A stretch of DNA of 11,464 nt from CALLCD01 sp039817885 (GTDB taxonomy: Bacteria > Pseudomonadota > Alphaproteobacteria > Caulobacterales > Hyphomonadaceae), in contig JBCBUY010000107.1 in assembly GCA_039817885.1 (NCBI GenBank), forward strand, positions 1 to 11,464, written 5' to 3'. The position numbers were made by a program, and so were the translations under genes. Each line of letters opens with the position of its first letter. The first letter of the stretch is position 1. This document shows positions 6,628 through 11,464 of this stretch, piece by piece. A model generated the notes under the pieces. The model ran no database searches and had not been told where the DNA came from. It saw only the letters and a list, made by a program, of their open reading frames with translations.

Positions 6628-6659
6628 TTGAGATGTATTTAACTTTTTGAGGTCGGTTA
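6607..6659. repeat. 18-bp perfect inverted repeat with 17-bp AT-rich centre
   Basis: TAACCGACCTCAAAAAGT at 6607-6624 is repeated exactly in reverse complement at 6642-6659. The repeat sits in the 374-bp gene-free interval between the peptidase start and the stop of the 251-residue gene. It could fold as a hairpin ending the upstream minus-strand gene, but no U-tract follows. Its overlap with a promoter favours a paired operator. The rest of this interval (6312-6598) shows no convincing gene. Confidence 0.65.
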
Positions 6660-6685
6660 TTTCCGTTACAGCAATAATCAGCCGA

Positions 6686-7441
6686 CTATCGTCTTCTGGT
6701 AATCGCGTTATGTATCCTTGCTAACTCGCGCTTCAAACCGGCGGGTATCTTTCTACTCAGCTCGTCATGCGACTTGGCTTTGCTCGAGAGTCCAAGGTCT
6801 GCGGGCAGTGGCTTCTTATTATTCGTAGACCAGTTATTGAGAGCAATTCGTAGTTTCGGATCAAGCTTGCCCAAGTGACTCGTAGTCAGTCGACTATCTA
6901 GATAATCGCCATAAACCTCTCGAACAAAGTCCGGAGCAGACTGAGCTTTATCCTGGCGTTCTTCATACAGCTGCGGCGCAAAACTTGGCAGTTCCGGCGT
7001 CATCAGAGAGCGAATGATGGCAATCAAACCATCAACTTCTTCATTGGTAGCCTCTGCGAAAATCTGGCGTATCTGATCTAGCTTGTCTTCTCTCTTCACT
7101 TGTGTCCGTTTCGTTGGACGCAAGTATACCGCATTTAGATCATTGAATTCAAACGAATAAATTTCCCCATCATCCATGACCACGGCCTTGCCGTGCAAGA
7201 AGCCCGCGAAGTCCTGCAGAGATACGAAACTCGATCGTTCATTACGTCGAGGTCCAATGAGTCTGAGGACAAAGTCGTTGTCGGTATCAATATCCTGTGC
7301 ACTCGCATGAAATCCTTCCGACTGGGCGAATTTACCACTTTTCGCCTTCGACTGAGATTTGGCCCGCCTCGCTGCACGCTTGTCTAAGCTCGCTAACCCT
7401 TCGGTAGATTTGCCTGCGGCGTCTTTTGACTTCTTGTCCAT
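6686..7441 (-). CDS. Hypothetical protein (251 residues), low-complexity basic N-terminus
   Basis: I do not recognise a family. Residues 1-45 are Lys/Ser/Ala-rich and probably disordered (MDKKSKDAAGKSTEG...KSQSKAKSGKFAQ). Residues 55-110 look like a small beta-rich domain (DFVLRLIGPRRNERSSFVSLQDFAGFLHGKAVVMDDGEIYSFEFND). A helical segment follows (DKLDQIRQIFAEATNEEVDGLIAIIRSLM), and then a basic C-terminus ending RELARIHNAITRRR. It is a soluble, cytoplasmic-looking protein with no signal peptide or membrane span. ATG 7441 has only a weak ribosome binding site. The gene is divergent from the cytidine deaminase gene, with 180 bp between, so the two may share a regulatory region. Nucleic-acid or protein binding through the basic ends is possible but unproven. 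Confidence 0.65.
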   Translation of the reverse strand: MDKKSKDAAGKSTEGLASLDKRAARRAKSQSKAKSGKFAQSEGFHASAQDIDTDNDFVLRLIGPRRNERSSFVSLQDFAGFLHGKAVVMDDGEIYSFEFNDLNAVYLRPTKRTQVKREDKLDQIRQIFAEATNEEVDGLIAIIRSLMTPELPSFAPQLYEERQDKAQSAPDFVREVYGDYLDSRLTTSHLGKLDPKLRIALNNWSTNNKKPLPADLGLSSKAKSHDELSRKIPAGLKRELARIHNAITRRR

Positions 7442-7621
7442 CTTAGTACCAGTTTCGATCTCAGGCGTTCATACAGCTCAGTACAAGGGCGTCTGACTAC
7501 CTGCTCAAAGCGACCCAAATTTGTCGAGTGGCAGCTTGAGCTGTCTTGTCTCCGCACAGACTCCCATCAATAACCGCTAAATGAATAGCTTTGACGACCA
7601 AAGTCAAAAGGAGACGGTCTG

Positions 7622-8023
7622 TTGCCCTTACACGATCTAAGCAAACTACATTCCTTGGCGGCAGAACTCCGAGATCGAGCTCACGCTCCATATTCTGGCT
7701 TCACCGTTGGAGCAGCTTTGATCACCACATCAAAGCGAGTTTTTAGCGGATGTAATGTAGAGAATTTGTCTTATCCTGAGGGGGTCTGCGCCGAAACTTC
7801 TGCCATAAGCGCGATGGTCGCGGCCGGAGAAGCCTCTATTGTAGAGCTCGTTGTACTAGGTGGCCCAAAAGGAGGCGCACCCAAACCATGCGCCCCATGC
7901 GGAGGATGCAGACAGAGAATCTTCGAGTTCTCGACGCCAGAGACAACAGTTCATTTCATCGGAAATGGTGGTGAGCTGTATGCCAGAACAATCGCAGAGC
8001 TTCTTCCCAACGCTTTTAGCTGA
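7622..8023 (+). CDS. cdd: Cytidine deaminase
   Basis: Converts cytidine and deoxycytidine to uridine and deoxyuridine in pyrimidine salvage. The 133-residue length is typical of the small, single-domain form. Visible motifs are YSGFTVGAAL (24-33), CNVENLSYPEGVCAETSAI (44-62) with zinc ligand C56 and proton-shuttling E58, and PCGGCRQ (92-98) with zinc ligands C93 and C96. The position after the catalytic Glu is Thr rather than the Arg of many enzymes (CAER); related alphaproteobacterial enzymes often share this change. Translation starts at TTG 7622: AAAAGGAG at 7606-7613 sits eight bases before it and no ATG fits. A 6-bp stem (7590-7595 with 7603-7608) overlaps this ribosome binding site. The HEPN-like gene follows after 63 bp on the same strand. 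Confidence 0.92.
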   Translation: MPLHDLSKLHSLAAELRDRAHAPYSGFTVGAALITTSKRVFSGCNVENLSYPEGVCAETSAISAMVAAGEASIVELVVLGGPKGGAPKPCAPCGGCRQRIFEFSTPETTVHFIGNGGELYARTIAELLPNAFS

Positions 8024-8086
8024 GAACACGTATCCGCGTTACGGCGACAATACGGACGCCGCCTTTACCCCGAAGGGACCAGAACC

Positions 8087-8641
8087 TTGCAACATATTTA
8101 CGAGTATAAGACCCGATTCGATCTGCCGGATGACTTTAACCAAGCCATCGGGAAGATCATGGTACGTCATGCCTATATTGAGGCGTATCTTCAACAGCTC
8201 GTCTACTTGGTGGCAGACATTGATCCAATGATTGGGAGAGCAGCCTTCCGCGAACCAAGGAGCCCCGATCGTCTGGGCCTAATCGAGGATATTTGCGACG
8301 CCAGAGGCATAAGATGGGATGAAGATGCCAGGATATTCTTCAAAGCATTCAAAGCAGACTTGAGGCAAGCTACGGAGATCCGCGATCAGTTAGCCCACTC
8401 CAGATGGCACTACGATGAAGAAGAAGACCAATGGGGAACAGAGAACCTACGTGGTAAACACCCAAATAACGATCCACGCCAAGGTCCAACAGGGAAAAAA
8501 CGGCTCAGGCCAGAAGCGCTAGTATGGGACGCTCCAACCCTTGAGCTCGTTGTGAACGCACTAGAAATGCTTATCGGTAAACTCACAGAACTCAACCAAA
8601 CGATAGTGGATATTTTGGAAAAAGCGTCGGCCAAAAGCTAG
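8087..8641 (+). CDS. HEPN-like protein with R-x4-H motif (184 residues)
   Basis: No named family is recognised with certainty, but the protein looks like an all-helical HEPN domain. It has a helix MVRHAYIEAYLQQLVYLVADID at about 25-46, a charged middle part, and TEIRDQLAHSRWHY (96-109) with R99-x4-H104. That motif supplies the RNase active site in many HEPN toxins and defence proteins. A long C-terminal helix ends at residue 184. HEPN proteins often act as host-targeting or virus-targeting RNases, and this may be one. TTG 8087 is the likely start: AAGGGA at 8073-8078 is eight bases upstream, and the first in-frame ATG would delete 24 residues. It follows the cytidine deaminase gene by 63 bp, so co-transcription is likely. 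The function remains inferred. Confidence 0.7.
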   Translation: MQHIYEYKTRFDLPDDFNQAIGKIMVRHAYIEAYLQQLVYLVADIDPMIGRAAFREPRSPDRLGLIEDICDARGIRWDEDARIFFKAFKADLRQATEIRDQLAHSRWHYDEEEDQWGTENLRGKHPNNDPRQGPTGKKRLRPEALVWDAPTLELVVNALEMLIGKLTELNQTIVDILEKASAKS

Positions 8642-8754
8642 CCGCTATCTCGATAACTGTCGAAATCCGCGTTGGTGCAGACTGACCACTGCCCCAACTC
8701 TTCCCAGAACTGGTTCAAAGTGTCATCGTCCAGCTCCACCATTTCAAAACCCAT
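8638..8754 (-). CDS. Possible small protein or gene remnant (38 residues)
   Basis: A short reading frame, MGFEMVELDDDTLNQFWEELGQWSVCTNADFDSYRDSG, with a protein-like, acidic, aromatic composition. Its stop overlaps the stop of the convergent HEPN-like gene. No good ribosome binding site precedes ATG 8754 and an in-frame stop lies directly upstream. It may be the surviving C-terminal end of a gene broken when the accessory region formed, or a chance frame. It shows no recognisable motif. The remainder of 8755-8836 shows no gene. Confidence 0.3.
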   Translation of the reverse strand: MGFEMVELDDDTLNQFWEELGQWSVCTNADFDSYRDSG

Positions 8755-8836
8755 TCGTCAATGAAGACATCTCATCCGAACGCGGCGGCAGCGGCTATGG
8801 CTCGAAGTAAAGCCGTCAGGGCCAGCCGGATGCGAA

Positions 8837-8912
8837 TGGTGCCGCTAACGTGACTTGAACACGTGACCCCCGCATTACGAATGCGATGCTCTACCAGCTG
8901 AGCTATAGCGGC
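8837..8912 (-). tRNA. tRNA-Thr (anticodon CGT)
   Basis: On the minus strand the acceptor GCCGCTA (8912-8906) pairs with TAGCGGC (8847-8841). The D arm reads GCTCAGCTGGTAGAGC. The anticodon arm is TCGCA-TTCGTAA-TGCGG with anticodon CGT, U33 and A37. The T arm is ACGTG-TTCAAGT-CACGT. The discriminator is A, followed by an encoded CCA (8839-8837). All arms close, and CGT decodes ACG threonine. The 3' end faces the accessory DNA on the left, the orientation in which tRNA-targeting elements are found. Confidence 0.96.
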
Positions 8913-8971
8913 ACTGCCTTTCGGACCGCGCTTCTTTACCCATCCAGACCAGCCTCGACAAGTCAGAGCGT

Positions 8972-9751
8972 TCAAGGCGTCCCGGTCATGGCCCCAATCG
9001 GTGTCGACAATGGCGCAAAATCGACAATCAAAGCGGCATGATCGCTCAACTCATCGCGCCGCTGGTCCGACCGCCCGAGCCACCTATGCTCAACCGACCG
9101 CAAATACGGCGTCAGCGCGCGGTTTAAAAACACCTGGTCCAACCGAAAGCCATTACCCCGATGAGAATACCAGGTATACTCGCATTGATCAGGGTGAAGA
9201 TGGCGAAACCCGTCGATCCAGCCAGCCCGGGCCATCCGGCCGAACCAGCCATCGGTTCGCTTATTAAAGACCGGCGTCTCCTCATCCGCGCCAATCCGGC
9301 CCGAATTCGTATCGCCGACCAACAGACCGGGCCCGCCGCGCCAGCGCTCTGCCAGCGCCGCAACAGCATCGTGGTATCCAGGCTTTCTCCCTGTATGCTG
9401 ATTGGGAATATGCATCCCCCCGACGGCCAGCCCAGATCTTTGAAGGCGCACCATGCGCCATCGGCCAGGCTCAGCAGGCCGTCGGTGCAAGGCAACGCGC
9501 TTCAACGGCTCACCGGCGGCAATCAAGAGCGCGTTCTTACCGAGGGGCACCTCTCCACACGTGCTTTGCTGATGGATCAATCCAGCGGCGACAAGGTCCG
9601 TCGCAATCAATTGACTGGGAGGTGTCGATCGAAACTCGCTTAGGACCACGGCATCCGGGCTGAGGTCAATCAGTGCAGCGGCGATCCTGGACGCCCTGTG
9701 ACCACCACCGGCCCGGATGTTCCAGGCCACGAGGCGAAACGGCTCAGCCAA
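8972..9751 (-). CDS. Endonuclease/exonuclease/phosphatase (EEP)-family protein
   Basis: Metal-dependent phosphodiesterase fold (DNase I-like) of 259 residues. The canonical motifs are in order: VAWNIRAGG with N11, VVLSEF with E39, GGMHIPNQH (111-119), LLVGDTNSG with D147 and N149, EYTWYSHRGNGFRLDQVFLN (191-210) with R203 and D205, and LSDHAALIVDF with D237 and H238. All catalytic positions are present, so it should be active. The substrate could be DNA, a phospholipid head group or another phosphodiester; no signal peptide is seen. TTG 9751 is the likely start: it overlaps the epoxide hydrolase stop by 8 nt, GAGGG lies just upstream and the first motif follows within ten residues. It is the last gene of a three-gene minus-strand operon and lies next to the tRNA. 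Confidence 0.85.
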   Translation of the reverse strand: MAEPFRLVAWNIRAGGGHRASRIAAALIDLSPDAVVLSEFRSTPPSQLIATDLVAAGLIHQQSTCGEVPLGKNALLIAAGEPLKRVALHRRPAEPGRWRMVRLQRSGLAVGGMHIPNQHTGRKPGYHDAVAALAERWRGGPGLLVGDTNSGRIGADEETPVFNKRTDGWFGRMARAGWIDGFRHLHPDQCEYTWYSHRGNGFRLDQVFLNRALTPYLRSVEHRWLGRSDQRRDELSDHAALIVDFAPLSTPIGAMTGTP

Positions 9752-10919
9752 GCCCCCTCGCCCAGGCCCGCACCTCATCAACGAACAGGTCGGGCACTTC
9801 CATGGCTGCGAAATGGCCACCCTTCGGCATATCCGACCAGTGGACCATATTGTAAGCGCGGTCACACCAGGACCGCGGCGGGGCGACCAGAAAGCGTTCG
9901 CCCGGAAAATCGGCAAACCCGGTCGGCGTTTCACACCGCACACCTTCGGGCAAGTTCGGTCCGCCTTCGGCAAGAAATGATTGGTAATACCGCACCGACG
10001 TCGCGAAGGCGTCATTGACAAGATAGATCATCAAATTGGTGAGCAGTTGATCTTTCGAATAGACACTCCACAAATCACCTGCCTCAAGGTCAGACCAGGT
10101 CTTGAATTTCTCAAGGATCCACGCAGCCTGCCCGACTGGCGAGTCCATCATGCCGAAAGCAAGGGTCTGCGGCTTCGTCGCCTGCTGCATGAAATAGCTG
10201 CCTTCAAGCTGCATATTCGCCGCCGTAGACGAGAGCCAGGTCGTCTCCTCCTCGGTTTGCGGCGTGGCCGGCGTTGGGCGAAACCCCATCATGTTAAGAT
10301 GGATAGCTTCGCACCCGACCCGTCCATCATGAGCCCCGTGGTTCAGGCCCAAAAAGGACGTCACCATGCAGCCCCAGTCTCCACCTTGCGCGAGATACGT
10401 TTCGTACCCCAAAACATCGCGCATCAGCTTGTCCCAAAGGCCGGCAGTGGACTTAGGCCCGAACAGCCTTGTCGGTTTTCCAGAAAACCCATAGCCCGGC
10501 AGAGACGGGATGATCAGGTCAAACGCGTCGGAGGCAGCGCCGCCATGCCTGGACGGATAGGCCAGCGGCTCTATGGCCTCCCAAAACTCAAAAACGGACC
10601 CTGGCCAACCATGGGTGATGATGAGCGGTCGCTTGCCGGCCGCCTCACCGACAATGTGAAGATAATGGACATCCAACCCATCAACATCCACCGTATACTG
10701 ATTATACGTATTCAAATCACGCTCGGCAGACCGCCAGTCATATGCGTCCAGCCAGTATTCAACCACATCCTTTAGAACAGATGTCGACATCCCATGGACC
10801 CAAGCCTCATCCGTTCCCCCTTGAGGTGGATCAAACCATGGATAAGCCGCGACGCGATCGCGGATGTGATCAAGCTTGGCCTGCGGCACGTCGATTGTGA
10901 AGGGAACGGCCTCGATCAT
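9744..10919 (-). CDS. Epoxide hydrolase (alpha/beta hydrolase with EHN N-terminal domain)
   Basis: Opens epoxides to vicinal diols through an alkyl-enzyme ester. The 391 residues begin with the EHN domain (VPFTIDVPQAKLDHIRDRVAAYPWFD, and DAYDWRSAERDLNTYNQYTV). The alpha/beta hydrolase core follows: ITHGWPGSVFEFW with the oxyanion-hole HGWP (103-106), PSLPGYGFSGKP (138-149), nucleophile-elbow QGGDWG with D181, and the C-terminal base H369 in KGGHFAAMEVPDLF. Y311 or Y312 in the cap may be among the ring-activating tyrosines. This is the microsomal-type (EHN) bacterial group. The ATG at 10919 overlaps the exonuclease III stop by 4 nt (ATGA), which fixes the start and implies translational coupling. 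An upstream in-frame start at 10979 would lie inside that gene. The physiological substrate cannot be read from the sequence. Confidence 0.92.
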   Translation of the reverse strand: MIEAVPFTIDVPQAKLDHIRDRVAAYPWFDPPQGGTDEAWVHGMSTSVLKDVVEYWLDAYDWRSAERDLNTYNQYTVDVDGLDVHYLHIVGEAAGKRPLIITHGWPGSVFEFWEAIEPLAYPSRHGGAASDAFDLIIPSLPGYGFSGKPTRLFGPKSTAGLWDKLMRDVLGYETYLAQGGDWGCMVTSFLGLNHGAHDGRVGCEAIHLNMMGFRPTPATPQTEEETTWLSSTAANMQLEGSYFMQQATKPQTLAFGMMDSPVGQAAWILEKFKTWSDLEAGDLWSVYSKDQLLTNLMIYLVNDAFATSVRYYQSFLAEGGPNLPEGVRCETPTGFADFPGERFLVAPPRSWCDRAYNMVHWSDMPKGGHFAAMEVPDLFVDEVRAWARGLG

Positions 10920-11419
10920 TTTGATGTCACCACAACACTTATTGGGGCGTGGTCGGACGGCTTGTATCCGCCGCGCCAACCCAGATGAATACGGTAGGAA
11001 TCGACATCGGTCTTGGGCAGAGCCTGCTCGTTTGACCAGATATGATCAAGCCGCCGCCCACGATTGCTCGCGGCCCAATCCTTCGAGCGATAGCTCCACC
11101 AGGTGAAGAGCTTTTGATCGTCGTCATGTTTCATCCGAGCAATATCCACAAAGCCGCCCGCCTTCCGCGAGGCTTCCAAGGCATCCGTCTCGACCGGTGT
11201 GTGGGAGACAATTTTCAGAAGCTGCTTATGAGACCACACATCTTTCTCATGCGGTGCCACATTCAGATCCCCCACCAATATGCGCGGCGTCCCATCTTTC
11301 TTCAGCCTCTTATATTGTCGCCCGAGCTTGCCGAGAAAATCGAGCTTGTGGTCGAATTTCTCATTTGTCTCGGGATCCGGCACATCACCGCTATCCGATC
11401 GATATGATAGACCCGCCAA
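10916..11419 (-). CDS. xthA: Exodeoxyribonuclease III-like protein, C-terminal part (XthA family)
   Basis: The visible 167 residues match the C-terminal two-thirds of alphaproteobacterial XthA, an AP endonuclease and 3'-5' exonuclease of base-excision repair: GDVPDPETNEKFDHKLDF, ILVGDLNVAPHEKDVWSHKQLLKIVSHTPVE with the GDLN metal site, LFTWWSYRSKDWAASNRGRRLDHIW, and GGYKPSDHAPISVV with the catalytic SDH. The N-terminal half with the usual WN and QE metal-binding motifs is missing. The frame is closed by a TAA at 11464-11462, so in this sequence the protein can begin no further out than a TTG at 11419. Either a frameshift or truncation lies near the right edge, or the N-terminal half is read from another frame beyond it. 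It is first in the operon with the epoxide hydrolase. Confidence 0.72.
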   Translation of the reverse strand: MAGLSYRSDSGDVPDPETNEKFDHKLDFLGKLGRQYKRLKKDGTPRILVGDLNVAPHEKDVWSHKQLLKIVSHTPVETDALEASRKAGGFVDIARMKHDDDQKLFTWWSYRSKDWAASNRGRRLDHIWSNEQALPKTDVDSYRIHLGWRGGYKPSDHAPISVVVTSK

Positions 11420-11464
11420 AGCTTTGTCGTGAAAACCATGCCCGGGTTGTCGCTGTGCGCATTA

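Noticed and set aside
6607..6659. Rho-independent terminator for the 251-residue gene
   Set aside because: The stem is long and perfect, but the loop is 17 nt and no U-tract follows; overlap with a promoter makes an operator more likely.
7653..7880. Thr in place of Arg after the catalytic Glu of cytidine deaminase as an inactivating change
   Set aside because: The three zinc Cys and the catalytic Glu are intact, and similar substitutions are found in alphaproteobacterial enzymes of this group, so loss of activity is not implied.
1..8760. CRISPR array, complete insertion sequence or type IV secretion genes
   Set aside because: No regularly spaced direct repeats, no transposase and no coupling-protein or pilus-assembly motifs were seen.
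9001..11407. Several plus-strand frames of 60-264 codons
   Set aside because: They are antisense shadows of the GC-rich EEP, epoxide hydrolase and XthA genes, with Arg/Pro/Gly-rich products and no family resemblance.

Overview
The window looks like the right-hand end of an integrated, mobilizable accessory region joined to a denser chromosomal segment in a Gram-negative bacterium. It is most likely an alphaproteobacterium, possibly a marine or Hyphomonadaceae-like one. That assignment is an inference from the style of the relaxase, cytidine deaminase, epoxide hydrolase and exonuclease III proteins and from the base composition; no rRNA or other decisive marker is present. Positions 1 to about 8760 have moderate GC with AT-rich patches, loosely packed genes and several TTG or GTG starts. 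From about 8770 rightwards the DNA is visibly GC-richer and the genes overlap.

Left part (1-1530). The N-terminal part of a serine recombinase runs off the left edge on the minus strand. Just upstream of it lie two 21-bp inverted copies of a palindromic site (461-483 and 594-614), a likely recombination or operator pair. Two small hypothetical membrane proteins follow, converging on each other (652-1161 plus, 1182-1442 minus). The second has a good sigma70-like promoter.

Middle-left (1533-5408). A divergent ROK-family (fructokinase-like) protein lies downstream of a complete higBA toxin-antitoxin pair whose operator sits inside its promoter. Divergent from higBA is a mobilization module: a structured, oriT-like region at about 3475-3580, a MobC-like accessory protein, and an HxH relaxase whose start overlaps the mobC stop.

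Middle-right (5409-8760). A secreted M15-like peptidase and a tiny LuxR-type HTH protein overlap on the minus strand, behind a promoter embedded in an 18-bp inverted repeat. Next come an unrecognised 251-residue protein, then a plus-strand pair made of cytidine deaminase and a protein with a HEPN-like R-x4-H motif. Both members of that pair have TTG starts with strong ribosome binding sites. A possible 38-residue ORF ends this segment.

Right part (8837-11464). A tRNA-Thr (anticodon CGT, CCA encoded) has its 3' end facing the accessory DNA, as expected if the element used a tRNA attachment site, although no repeat of the tRNA end was found in the window. Beyond it is a tight minus-strand operon: exonuclease III (N-terminally incomplete), epoxide hydrolase, and an endonuclease/exonuclease/phosphatase-family protein, joined by 4- and 8-nt overlaps.

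In all, the element combines transfer (mob/oriT), stabilisation (higBA), recombination (serine recombinase) and poorly characterised cargo. The most interesting cargo candidates are the deaminase-HEPN pair, the degenerate ROK protein and the 251-residue orphan.
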